In this document: positions 1 to 6,864 of the stretch, in pieces
How positions within the stretch are numbered: the first letter of the stretch is position 1
Layout: each line of letters starts with the position of its first letter
Origin: Stenotrophobium sp040387055
GTDB taxonomy: Bacteria; Pseudomonadota; Gammaproteobacteria; Nevskiales; Nevskiaceae
Length of the DNA stretch: 64,000 bases
Reading direction: 5' to 3'
Assembly: GCA_040387055.1 (NCBI GenBank)
Contig: JAZKEM010000040.1
Coordinates: 1 to 64,000 of the forward strand
Notes under the pieces: generated by a model
The model's database searches: none
Seen by the model: the letters and a program-made list of their open reading frames with translations, nothing else
What the model was told of the DNA's origin: nothing
Program-made: the position numbers and the translations under genes

Positions 1-7
1 ATTTGTA

Positions 8-56
8 ACTGGTGCCGAAAAGAGGAATCGAACCTCCGACCTACTGATTACGAATT
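8..56 (-). repeat. att core, copy 1: 3' half of tRNA-Thr(CGT)
   Basis: Read on the minus strand it gives the anticodon loop with CGT, the 3' side of the anticodon stem, a T-arm with GGTTCGATTCC, the acceptor 3' strand and CCA. A full gene would need the acceptor 5' strand (TTTCGGC on the plus strand) within about 40 bases to the right, and it is absent. The 49 bases match 4520-4568 exactly. This is a typical crossover segment for tyrosine integrases that use tRNA 3' ends. Confidence 0.85.
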
Positions 57-148
57 GGTCTTTGGTAAAACCGCTGCAATGGAATCAACACCTTGCAACG
101 CTCGCAACAGCCAAAACCAGCTTAAAAAGGCGGCGGAAGATATAACAA

Positions 149-167
149 TGGCTACGTTTTGGCTACG
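149..167 (+). repeat. Candidate integrase arm site, left copy
   Basis: Nineteen bases with an internal direct repeat (GGCTACG-TTTT-GGCTACG) recur exactly at 4444-4462, inside the 3' end of the integrase gene. The copies sit in the same orientation near the two ends of element 1, as arm-type integrase sites would. The role is inferred. Confidence 0.4.
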
Positions 168-180
168 TACACCGGTAGTT

Positions 181-594
181 TTATTTGCGTGACGAAGTGG
201 ATTTTATTTTCTTACTTTTTTTTGCGGCAACGGCACTAGTGATCGGTGTAAGAGGCTTGGAATTTTTGTGTGCTTCTAATATCTGATTAAGCGCCGAGCC
301 CAATTGTGCATGGGCTGCTAATAAGGACGGTGTGTTATTGGCAAAACTTGCACCGATATTAGCGACGTATTCAATGAGAGCTTGGGTAGGGATAACGATC
401 GTGGCTGCTGCAACACGCTGCTCGGATTCCGTCGACGTTGCCGTAACGACTACACGATGAAAAACAATTTTGCTTATCAGAGGACCCGATAAGGTTTTAG
501 ATATTCCGTCCACATAGACTTCGGGCATGTTGTCCGGATATGTGATGTCAAAATTCGCGCCAGGTTCACGCGCTTTTTCTGTCATGCGAGACAT
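181..594 (-). CDS. Small protein, third gene of the MqsR/MqsA-like operon, function unknown
   Basis: The product is 137 aa. The start follows a good ribosome site (GAGG, 8 bases upstream). The N-terminal two thirds look like a compact alpha/beta domain with a pattern YVDGISKTLSGP followed by SKIVFH and, later, VIPTQALIEY. I recall similar motifs in uncharacterised small proteins, loosely like DUF3467. The C-terminus (about 115-137) is Lys/Ser-rich and basic. It lies 10 bases downstream of the antitoxin gene and is probably co-transcribed. By analogy with toxin-antitoxin-chaperone operons it may be an accessory or chaperone component, but I see no clear SecB signature, so function is unknown. 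Confidence 0.7.
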   Translation of the reverse strand: MSRMTEKAREPGANFDITYPDNMPEVYVDGISKTLSGPLISKIVFHRVVVTATSTESEQRVAAATIVIPTQALIEYVANIGASFANNTPSLLAAHAQLGSALNQILEAHKNSKPLTPITSAVAAKKSKKIKSTSSRK

Positions 595-604
595 GTGCTG
601 ATCC

Positions 605-1204
605 TCAGTTTATTGAAATTGGTTGCGGCACAAAAGGCGTATTCGCATGCACATTCAATAGTTGTAGCAATTGTTCATGGTCTTGTGAGCTTTTCTGTTC
701 ATAGACCTTCGCTGCTGCTTTGACTGGTTGATTGTGCGCAGCCCAAATCAGACTGTATTGCGAGGAAACAATCGTGGGCGTAATTTTTAGAGTAACGCTA
801 TATTTTTTTGCTAGCTCTACAGTTGCTTGATCGCTATTAATTACGGCGAACAAAAGACGAGCCGTAGGGCCTGATGGAGTGAGTGCAGCATTCTCATACT
901 TACTGAATGCGGTTGGACCGACGCCCAAAAACATGCCTGCAATGTGTTGGGTAAGGCCCCAGCGATCGCGCCATGCTTTTAGTTCGCTCGGCGATGGCAC
1001 GCCAAGGTGTTTATTTTTTGCAGCAATCGCCGCGCGCTTATTAATAGTTGATTGATCAGCGGACAAGATTTCGCTGCCGCACTTATTGCACGTAGAGAAA
1101 TGTGACTCATAGCTCAGAGTGGCACCATCTAGCTCAAAGCTGGCCACTTCAGAGGTCTCAGTTAGATGGCCTGAGCCACACACTGGGCATTCATTACGAT
1201 TCAT
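605..1204 (-). CDS. MqsA-like antitoxin, zinc finger plus HTH, extended C-terminus
   Basis: The product is 199 aa. Residues 1-45 hold a YgiT/MqsA-type zinc-binding region with two CxxC pairs (CPVCGSG and CNKCGSE). Residues about 70-120 hold an XRE-type helix-turn-helix with the MqsA-like pattern ELKAWRDRWGLTQ and the SKYENAALTPSGPTARLL segment. Classical MqsA is about 131 aa, so roughly 70 C-terminal residues are extra. It should neutralise the adjacent toxin and repress the operon. The gene starts 7 bases after the toxin gene ends. In toxin-antitoxin-chaperone systems such extensions are chaperone-dependent stability tags; that is only an analogy here. Confidence 0.8.
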   Translation of the reverse strand: MNRNECPVCGSGHLTETSEVASFELDGATLSYESHFSTCNKCGSEILSADQSTINKRAAIAAKNKHLGVPSPSELKAWRDRWGLTQHIAGMFLGVGPTAFSKYENAALTPSGPTARLLFAVINSDQATVELAKKYSVTLKITPTIVSSQYSLIWAAHNQPVKAAAKVYEQKSSQDHEQLLQLLNVHANTPFVPQPISIN

Positions 1205-1211
1205 TGTTGAA

Positions 1212-1679
1212 TTACGTATTTGATGGATGAAAGGAAAAGATTAATAAAACTTTGCCTGTGAGTGAGACAGCAAATTTTATATACAGATCTATTCGACATG
1301 GCGGATCGCAGCTCGTATCTAGGTGATTCGGAATGCAGTACCCGTCGCAGGCTGCCCAATTTCCGTGGTTGTCCTCACACCAAGCGGAAGATAAATAATC
1401 TTTCTGTCTAAGCTTTTGGATGGCATTAAAAGTGTCATTAATATCCCACCCCCACTTTGCTAAGTCTTGGCGGCATCCTTTGGTGAATGCATTTAACTTA
1501 TCGACAGTGAAATGTTGTTGAACGACTTCAAGTTTGTAGATTGGCTTTCGCCCGATATTTCTAGAGATTCTCGATGATCCCTTGCCAAAAGCGGGCATCA
1601 CCGGCCAGAAATTTACCACAAAGGTAAGTTGTTCTGGTATCGGAGGCGGGGATTTCAGCTTATTGGTCGGTTTGGGCAT
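1212..1679 (-). CDS. MqsR-like toxin, divergent
   Basis: The product is 155 aa, against about 98 for E. coli MqsR. Residues about 45-150 can be laid along MqsR: an N-terminal helix pair, a WGWDINDTFNAI segment matching the LGLDFDGMCNVI region, and a C-terminal strand pair (LYIKFAV, VLLIFSFHPS) matching VYLKITV and VLIVSFKEK. The central part carries five Cys within about 25 residues (WCEDNHGNWAACDGYC and following). Residues I recall as important in MqsR (Lys56, Gln68) are not conserved, while the Tyr of the VYLK strand is. MqsR is an mRNA interferase; whether this one cleaves RNA is uncertain. It is the first gene of the operon. Confidence 0.65.
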   Translation of the reverse strand: MPKPTNKLKSPPPIPEQLTFVVNFWPVMPAFGKGSSRISRNIGRKPIYKLEVVQQHFTVDKLNAFTKGCRQDLAKWGWDINDTFNAIQKLRQKDYLSSAWCEDNHGNWAACDGYCIPNHLDTSCDPPCRIDLYIKFAVSLTGKVLLIFSFHPSNT

Positions 1680-1684
1680 CTGAT

Positions 1685-1696
1685 CGGCTATAGCCG
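1685..1696. promoter_or_regulatory. Perfect 12-bp palindrome upstream of the toxin gene
   Basis: CGGCTATAGCCG lies 5 bases before the toxin start codon. It is a candidate operator for the HTH antitoxin, as MqsA-type antitoxins bind palindromes upstream of their operons. No consensus promoter or strong ribosome site is obvious next to it. Confidence 0.35.
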
Positions 1697-1800
1697 GACT
1701 CTATCGATCCGGTCTGGTATTGAAGCGTTACATACTGTTCTTGAGGTTGCTAGTCTGATTTCGAGTTGTCCCTGTAGTCCACAACCCGAAGCCCGCGCGG

Positions 1801-2082
1801 CGGTGAGGCCGTAAGGAATCACCGTACCGCTGCGCGGGTCGCTTCGTAGAAGCGAGGCTGTGGGCCCACTGGGGCAACAAACTGTGATTTGACCGCGCAT
1901 GAGAATTTGTGGTTTTATTAAGTCATCGCAAGTAGCGATAACAGCACGCCCGGCACATAGGGCGCAAAATGGCATTAAGCCAAAAATGAGAAGCCCGACA
2001 TAGGGCAGTACTGATAGGCACAAAGCCTGAATCTCTAGCCCGAAATAGAAGGGCACTACCCCAAAGCAAAGCCCGATAAGGG
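1801..2082. other. Hairpin-rich gene-free region, candidate replication origin of element 1
   Basis: The stretch 1680-2235 between the divergent arms has no convincing gene. It contains many short inverted repeats: CGGTGA/TCACCG (1801-1824), CGCTTC/GAAGCG with a 3-base loop (1840-1854), AGGC/GCCT (2016-2028), and four units of the form GCCC-loop-GGGC or GGG (1948-1963, 1993-2006, 2038-2054, 2071-2082). Its position just upstream of a rolling-circle-type rep gene suggests a double- or single-strand origin. A structured RNA is an alternative. Confidence 0.45.
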
Positions 2083-2235
2083 AACTACGATGGCCTGCCG
2101 CCCGTATGCGCTGATTTAAGCAGCGATAGCAAGGCATGACGCCTGAAGGAATTTATATGAACCAATCGCCTATCAACGCGATGGAGTCGTAGCGCCTCTG
2201 CGTGTGACTCCTCGCAACAATTTGGAGTCACAGCT

Positions 2236-3237
2236 ATGTCACCGCAAGAACACGCGCAGCCGTGGGAGCACGGCGAGCGCAAGGATGAGCACGCCGCGCA
2301 CACCACGGCGCAGCAGGACCCCCGTTTAGTAACACGGGGGGAAACTCACATAGAGGATGCAAGAGCAATTCCAGCGTTAGCTCATATCGACTGGTTTTCG
2401 CTAACCGTTACATGCCCCTTCCAAGAAAATAATCTGGAATGGATCACGCCTTTTGTAGAAACCCTATTTGGCATTGCTCGAAGTGAGTGGAGATTTGCTG
2501 GATACGGTTGGCAGGGATATCGAGAGCGCGTCGATTTAGCGGATTGTGGGCTACTCGCCTTTGGAGGGGAGAGGCAGCGCGGGACAGTCCACATTTCTCT
2601 CAATGCAATGGGATGCTTCCGCGTCAAAGACTGGTGTGCTGTTCGCGTATTTGGTGAAACCTACGAAGCCAGAATTACCCGTATCGATTTAGCGCATGAC
2701 GATTTTGATGGTGTGACACTGAACGTCGAACGTGCAATGCAATGGCGACGTGAGGGCGGATTTGATCTCAATGGCAGACCTGCGAACGCTCGTTATATTG
2801 ATGACTTCGATAGTGGTGATGGAAAAACGCTCTACATCGGTAAGCGTCAAAACGGGAAGCTCTGCCGTGTTTACGAAAAAGGACGGCAGCTTGGGGGGCA
2901 CCTTTTGCCGCATTGGTGTCGTGCAGAGGTGGAGCTTCGCAACAAGGGCAGGGTGATTCCTTGGGATGTTCTGACTAAGCCCGGCAATTACTTGGCAGGT
3001 GCTTATCCCTGCTTCGCATATCTGAGTTTGGAGCAATGCAAGCTCAAGACAACACAGAAGCAGCTTGAAGTCAGCTACGCGCACATGGTTCACAACATCC
3101 GGAACGGCTCTGGGCGTGGGTTGAATGTGATGCTGCAAATGCATCAAGGCGATAGCGGCGGGGTGCTCTTAGACGTCCTTAGAGAGGGCAAGCCAAAACG
3201 CTTGGCATCTATCCCGACGCCTAACCTGAAGCCATGA
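2236..3237 (+). CDS. Replication initiation protein, Rep_trans type
   Basis: The product is 333 aa. Family signatures of phage and plasmid replication initiation factors are visible: HIDWFSLTV near residue 50, RIDLAHDDFDG near 150, and YIGKRQNGKLCRVYEKGRQLG-like residues near 200, followed by WCRAEVELRN. These proteins nick one strand at the double-strand origin to start rolling-circle replication, as in filamentous phages and small integrative elements. The start follows GGAG at 2224. The stop overlaps the next start (ATGA), so the two genes are translationally coupled. The hairpin array just upstream is the likely target. Confidence 0.8.
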   Translation: MSPQEHAQPWEHGERKDEHAAHTTAQQDPRLVTRGETHIEDARAIPALAHIDWFSLTVTCPFQENNLEWITPFVETLFGIARSEWRFAGYGWQGYRERVDLADCGLLAFGGERQRGTVHISLNAMGCFRVKDWCAVRVFGETYEARITRIDLAHDDFDGVTLNVERAMQWRREGGFDLNGRPANARYIDDFDSGDGKTLYIGKRQNGKLCRVYEKGRQLGGHLLPHWCRAEVELRNKGRVIPWDVLTKPGNYLAGAYPCFAYLSLEQCKLKTTQKQLEVSYAHMVHNIRNGSGRGLNVMLQMHQGDSGGVLLDVLREGKPKRLASIPTPNLKP

Positions 3238-3596
3238 GCACGCTCACCCTGCAACAGGCTGCGGCGCTGCTCTTGATTCACCAAGAAACACTGGCCGAAC
3301 GGGCAAGGCTGCGCCTTATTCCCGGCGCCAAAATTGGTAAGAGATGGGTGTTCGTGGAGGCAGACTTACTGGCCTATCTGCGCGCACAATACGAACCGCG
3401 AGCGTTGCAGGGTGACAACCCGGAGAAATCTACATGTCACTCTACAAACGAAAGGACTCATCGGTATGGTGGGTCAAGCTCTCACACAAGGGTCGCCGCT
3501 TGCAGGAAAGCACTGGGACTTCCGATAAACGAAAGGCTCAAGAATTCCACGACAAGCGAAAATCTGAACTGTGGGAACAAGAACGACTCGGTGTAA
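3234..3596 (+). CDS. Helix-turn-helix protein, excisionase-like
   Basis: The product is 120 aa. Residues 1-55 form a MerR/excisionase-type HTH (LTLQQAAALLLIHQETLAERARLRLIPGAKIGKRWVF, then a short acidic helix). It probably bends DNA and directs excision or controls rep/int expression. Its 3' part overlaps the integrase gene by 163 bases in another frame, and residues beyond about 66 are low-complexity, so the true functional part may be the N-terminal half. The start overlaps the rep stop codon. Confidence 0.7.
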   Translation: MSTLTLQQAAALLLIHQETLAERARLRLIPGAKIGKRWVFVEADLLAYLRAQYEPRALQGDNPEKSTCHSTNERTHRYGGSSSHTRVAACRKALGLPINERLKNSTTSENLNCGNKNDSV

Positions 3597-4477
3597 AGCC
3601 AAGTCATATGTGGGAAGAAGCGGTACTGCGATATCTGGACGAGAGCGGTCACAAGGCAAGTATCAAGGATGACAAGCTGCACCTTCGTTGGTTGCAGAAG
3701 CACCTTGAATCTTCCGACCTAGCATCGATCAATCGGGACGTCGTAGACCGTCTGACACGAATAGCGAAAGCTGAACGTGTAAGCAATGCAACAGTGAATC
3801 GGCGTCTAGCGGTGTTACGGGCGATTCTTCGGCGAGCGGCGTTCGATTGGGAATGGATGGATCGGTGTCCCAAAGTTCGCCTCCTGCCAGAAGCAAAAGG
3901 CCGTGTGCGCTTTCTGACGCCGCCTGAGGCTCAACGGCTGCTTAAAGAGTTGCCGGAACATCTCAGGGCGATGGCAGGTTTTTCACTTTGTACGGGATTG
4001 CGACAGGCGAACGTCAAAGGCTTGAAGTGGTCACAGGTGGATATGGAGCGGGGTTTTGCTTGGGTCGCGGCACACGAAGCCAAGGCAGGGAAGGGAATTG
4101 CGGTTCCTCTCAATGCCGACGCTTTAAAGGTGCTCCGATCAGTGGAAGGCAAACACGCCGACTACGTATTCACCTATCAGGGCAAGCCGATCCGACAGGT
4201 CGGCACCAAAGCATGGCGCGGGGCGTTAAAGCGAGCGGAGATTGAGAATTTTCGCTGGCACGACCTTCGACACACTTGGGCCAGCTGGCATGTACAAAGT
4301 GGCACGCCGACGTATGCGCTTCAGGAGTTAGGCGGGTGGGCGAGTACAGAGATGGTGAGGCGGTACGCTCATCTTTCTGCAAACCATCTGGCGAACTACG
4401 CAGAGCGTTTTGCACAAAATGCACCACTGCCTTTTGCAGATAGTGGCTACGTTTTGGCTACGGTGCCTTCGGGATAA
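3434..4477 (+). CDS. int: Tyrosine integrase of element 1
   Basis: The product is 347 aa. The N-terminus (MSLYKRKDSSVWWVKL) is typical of this integrase group. Next come a SAM-like core-binding domain (about 60-150) and a catalytic domain with Arg190 (TGLRQ), His276-x-x-Arg279 (HDLRHTW), Trp302 and the nucleophile Tyr311 (RRYAHLS). It catalyses integration and excision at the tRNA-Thr 3' end 43 bases downstream. The start lies inside the upstream HTH gene, in a different frame, but the conserved N-terminus supports it. The 3' end of the gene contains the 19-base repeat also found at the left end. Confidence 0.92.
   Translation: MSLYKRKDSSVWWVKLSHKGRRLQESTGTSDKRKAQEFHDKRKSELWEQERLGVKPSHMWEEAVLRYLDESGHKASIKDDKLHLRWLQKHLESSDLASINRDVVDRLTRIAKAERVSNATVNRRLAVLRAILRRAAFDWEWMDRCPKVRLLPEAKGRVRFLTPPEAQRLLKELPEHLRAMAGFSLCTGLRQANVKGLKWSQVDMERGFAWVAAHEAKAGKGIAVPLNADALKVLRSVEGKHADYVFTYQGKPIRQVGTKAWRGALKRAEIENFRWHDLRHTWASWHVQSGTPTYALQELGGWASTEMVRRYAHLSANHLANYAERFAQNAPLPFADSGYVLATVPSG
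4444..4462 (+). repeat. Candidate integrase arm site, right copy
   Basis: Exact copy of the 19 bases at 149-167, located in the last codons of the integrase gene and 58 bases before the att core. The coding and possible binding roles would overlap. Confidence 0.4.
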
Positions 4478-4481
4478 TAAA

Positions 4482-4513
4482 AAAGGCCTGCATGTTTTCG
4501 CATGCAAGCCTTT
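4482..4513 (+). terminator. Intrinsic-type hairpin after the integrase gene
   Basis: AAAGGC-C-TGCATG (4482-4494) pairs with CATGCA-A-GCCTTT (4501-4513) around a TTTTCG loop. The stem is flanked by A and T runs, so it can stop transcription from either side. It ends just before the att core. Confidence 0.8.
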
Positions 4514-4519
4514 GTTAAT

Positions 4520-4568
4520 ACTGGTGCCGAAAAGAGGAATCGAACCTCCGACCTACTGATTACGAATT
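4520..4568 (-). repeat. att core, copy 2: 3' half of tRNA-Thr(CGT), junction of the two elements
   Basis: Identical over 49 bases to 8-56. It is the right end of element 1 and the left end of the prophage at once. The bases to the right, which continue into phage sequence, do not complete a tRNA. The third core, with the intact tRNA, is expected to the right of the window. Confidence 0.85.
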
Positions 4569-4695
4569 TGGCTGTACAAGTATCAGCAAAGCTTTGATGA
4601 TAAATAATAAACGGTCTGGAACGGTTCTACAATTTACCCATTACTTCGTTTTGTTTTGCGTGGGGAGAATCTGCTTCTTTTAGCGATTGTAGACC

Positions 4696-5685
4696 TCATT
4701 TTGTCGGGTTAATTTTCTCGCGCTTGTTGTTCGTAAGGTAGATTTCCGTTGTCTTGATTGAAGCGTGTCCCGCGAACCCTTGAGCTGAGTACGCGCCACC
4801 CTGTTCTTCGATGTCATTGATCGCCGTGCGGCGCAGATCGTTGTAGGTCAGCCCGGTGATTTTCTGGGCCTTCAAGTGCTTCTTCCACATCGTCTGAAAT
4901 CCGTCCTTGGTGTACGGCTCGCCTGTTCGCGTCGGGAACAGATACTCGCTGCTGGGCTTGCGCCGGAGCAGTTTCGCCTTGGCGACGCAAGCGCGCAGTG
5001 CAGGGGTCCAGACAAACAGCATCTTCTTGCCGGTGCTGTTCTTCGTTTTGCTTGGTTCGACCTCAATGCCGGCGTCGGTAATCTGCGACAGCTTCATCAG
5101 TCGGATGTCGTGCTGACGGGCACCGATGAGTAGATCGAGTTCGGCCATGAGCGGAATCGGGCCGGGGCCCTTTAGGACTTCAGCTCTTTCGTGATCGGTG
5201 GCCACGCGCTTACGTTTGCCAGTGCGCGGCTTCTTTACGCCGGTGCAGGGATTGGCAAGGTCAGTGAGTCCAGCACTGCGGCAGGCATTCCACGCAGCCG
5301 ACAGAAAGGCGATGTGCCTGGCACCTGCGACGGTGCCATTGAACACAACCTGCATGAACTGCGCGATGTGCTTGGGCCGCACTTCCGGCAGGGTGAACCC
5401 TTCAAATTCCTTTTTGAGCACCGCCGCACTGCGGTTGTATTCGACCATCGTGGCCGCCGATAGCTTGCCGCAACGGGACAGATACCAAGTCAACAACTTG
5501 GCCACGGTCTGCGTGTCGTTACCGATGCCCTCAATGTCGCGGTACTGCACCAGCGCGGCAAGGTAGTCGTTCCCCAGCGGAATGTAGGGGCGTTTGCCGT
5601 CCTTGTATCCGACCCAATAGTAGCGGCCCTTTTTGAGCTGCATCTTGGGTGGCAAGTGCTTGTGCTTGGTCTTGTGTCTTCCCAT
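4696..5685 (-). CDS. int: Prophage tyrosine integrase
   Basis: The product is 329 aa. A basic N-terminal arm-binding region (1-45) precedes a core-binding domain (about 58-140) and a catalytic domain with Arg190, Lys222, Arg285, His307 (GHASIKTT) and the nucleophile Tyr316. The usual His of HxxR is replaced by Asn (NDLR at 282-285), a variation known in this superfamily. It lies 128 bases from the att core. It is unrelated at sequence level to the element 1 integrase beyond the catalytic residues, yet both use the same tRNA core. It is the last gene of the leftward early operon. Confidence 0.92.
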   Translation of the reverse strand: MGRHKTKHKHLPPKMQLKKGRYYWVGYKDGKRPYIPLGNDYLAALVQYRDIEGIGNDTQTVAKLLTWYLSRCGKLSAATMVEYNRSAAVLKKEFEGFTLPEVRPKHIAQFMQVVFNGTVAGARHIAFLSAAWNACRSAGLTDLANPCTGVKKPRTGKRKRVATDHERAEVLKGPGPIPLMAELDLLIGARQHDIRLMKLSQITDAGIEVEPSKTKNSTGKKMLFVWTPALRACVAKAKLLRRKPSSEYLFPTRTGEPYTKDGFQTMWKKHLKAQKITGLTYNDLRRTAINDIEEQGGAYSAQGFAGHASIKTTEIYLTNNKREKINPTK

Positions 5686-5686
5686 G

Positions 5687-5887
5687 TCAGGCAGCCAATG
5701 ATTTCAGGTGACGTTCGCGTGGCTTTTGCTTTCCAATCATGCGCTGTTCAGCCTCGGCGCGCATGACCTTTGGGCGACCAGTCATGCCAACTTCGAATTT
5801 CCAGCCGTGGTCAGTCAGCCAGCGAATCTGGGCCGCGGCTTGGCGCCGTTCGGTCAGCTCAGCAATTTCGTCACGAGTTAAAAACAT
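5687..5887 (-). CDS. DUF4224 protein, possible excision factor
   Basis: The product is 66 aa. The pattern MFLTRDEIAELTERRQAAAQIRWL, then HGWKFEVGMTGRPKVMRAEAE, matches the DUF4224 family as I know it. Members sit directly upstream of phage integrases and may act in excision or integrase control; no activity is established. It ends one base before the integrase start, so the two are almost certainly translated together. Confidence 0.8.
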   Translation of the reverse strand: MFLTRDEIAELTERRQAAAQIRWLTDHGWKFEVGMTGRPKVMRAEAEQRMIGKQKPRERHLKSLAA

Positions 5888-5889
5888 GG

Positions 5890-6393
5890 TTACTCCATGG
5901 CTCGAAGTGCACAGCTCTCAAGCTCATCAGCCGTGGCAATCATCGCTGCCGGTTCATCATCAGGGCTGGTGCGGTCGGGGATCTCGCTGATGTTCTGGAT
6001 GAAGCGATCCCACCATTCGGGCAGCTTTGGGTCATTCATCGCGGCTACTGAGGATTTCTCGGTAGATGGCTTATCGCAAGTGCATGGGCGACAGAACCAA
6101 TCTTCACATTGATACGTCCCTTCAACTGCCGAGGAATCCTCGGTAGCTCGCCCCATTTTGTTAGCGTCAACAAAATGGTCTGGCTCACCCTTCACCCCGC
6201 CATCAGCAGCGGGGGAGGCTGACTTTTCGGCAGTATCGGCAAGCTCTAGCAGCCAATTAACCCATTCTTGGCGCTGCCAGAAACACGGCTCATCGTCGCC
6301 TTCAATTTTGATTTGATGGGCGCGGCCTCGGTTAATAGACCTGACTGCGCTAATCAGATCAGCAATAGCTTCATCCGGTAGTGTTTTGCTCAT
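5890..6393 (-). CDS. Hypothetical phage protein
   Basis: The product is 167 aa and not recognised. It is acidic. A Cys-rich patch near residue 95 (CEDWFCRPCTC) could bind metal, and a Trp-rich segment (LPEWWDRFIQNI) lies near 125. Its start overlaps the stop of the gene upstream by ATGA, as in most genes of this operon, which supports that it is expressed. Confidence 0.65.
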   Translation of the reverse strand: MSKTLPDEAIADLISAVRSINRGRAHQIKIEGDDEPCFWQRQEWVNWLLELADTAEKSASPAADGGVKGEPDHFVDANKMGRATEDSSAVEGTYQCEDWFCRPCTCDKPSTEKSSVAAMNDPKLPEWWDRFIQNISEIPDRTSPDDEPAAMIATADELESCALRAME

Positions 6394-6572
6394 TCGTCTG
6401 CCGTCCAGTAGCTGAGTTCTTCGTAAAGCGCGTCGATGGGCGTGTCGCCGTCATTGAACGCGGTGTCGTCGGCCGTAGCCATGTGCCATGCGAGTCTTGG
6501 CGTGCAGTGCATTACGTACATCGCGGCGATGGCGTAGCGGATACGCCACCAGAACAACAGAATCGCGGTCAT
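6390..6572 (-). CDS. Small hypothetical protein
   Basis: The product is 60 aa and not recognised. The N-terminal half is hydrophobic (ILLFWWRIRYAIAAMYVM) and could enter the membrane; the C-terminal half is acidic. It is joined by ATGA overlaps to the genes on both sides. Confidence 0.6.
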   Translation of the reverse strand: MTAILLFWWRIRYAIAAMYVMHCTPRLAWHMATADDTAFNDGDTPIDALYEELSYWTADE

Positions 6573-6706
6573 TTTCCACCTCTGAGAGGATTTGGTTTAG
6601 TCGTACCGCAGCGATGGCAGCGCCAGACTTTGTGGCCCTTTTGCCAACTGCGATCGTTGTGCACTTCGCACCGGGTCAGGTACCGGCTGTGCCATTTCTT
6701 GCTCAT
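6569..6706 (-). CDS. Very small zinc-ribbon-like protein
   Basis: The product is 45 aa. It has a Cys near residue 13 and a CHRCG motif near residue 35, in a strongly basic Trp-containing sequence, so it may be a mini zinc-binding protein. Start and stop both overlap neighbours by ATGA (6703-6706 and 6569-6572), which is strong positional support for such a short gene. Function unknown. Confidence 0.6.
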   Translation of the reverse strand: MSKKWHSRYLTRCEVHNDRSWQKGHKVWRCHRCGTTKPNPLRGGK

Positions 6707-6864
6707 GAGTCGAATGCCTCTTTAATCAGAGATTCGAAACGGTTCCACGCATAGTCGAAATCAAAGCGAACCCACAGGATGATGAAAACCCCTGCTACGG
6801 CCGCGCTGCTGGTGATAAGCAAAAGGCAAATAAAGAAGTCGAGAAACTTATTCATGGATCTCAT
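6703..6864 (-). CDS. Small single-span membrane protein
   Basis: The product is 53 aa from the chosen start (MRSMNKFLDFF). One hydrophobic helix (about residues 10-32) is followed by a short amphipathic tail. The start at 6864 is preferred to a longer frame because it has a ribosome site (AGG, 7 bases upstream) and an ATGA overlap with the frame upstream. Function unknown. Confidence 0.6.
   Translation of the reverse strand: MRSMNKFLDFFICLLLITSSAAVAGVFIILWVRFDFDYAWNRFESLIKEAFDS

Larger units (their letters stand above)
8..4568. mobile_element. Small integrative element at tRNA-Thr, with rep, HTH, integrase and toxin-antitoxin cargo
   Basis: Bounded by 49-bp direct repeats of a tRNA-Thr 3' end (8-56, 4520-4568). 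It holds a Rep_trans-type replication initiator, an excisionase-like HTH gene and a tyrosine integrase on the plus strand, and an MqsR/MqsA-like operon plus a third gene on the minus strand. The two arms diverge from a hairpin-rich gene-free centre. No capsid, coat or conjugation genes are present, so it looks like a satellite or integrative plasmid, not a phage. The boundaries are inferred from the repeats; the left end could be a remnant of a still longer array. Confidence 0.75.

Noticed and set aside
1688..2137. 149-codon minus-strand frame between the two arms of element 1
   Set aside because: It runs across the hairpin array, has no ribosome site and reads as an improbable Cys/Leu-rich protein; better explained as origin or structured DNA.
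8..4568. Intact tRNA-Thr genes at the two repeats
   Set aside because: Only the 3' half from the anticodon loop onward is present; the acceptor 5' strand is missing next to both copies.
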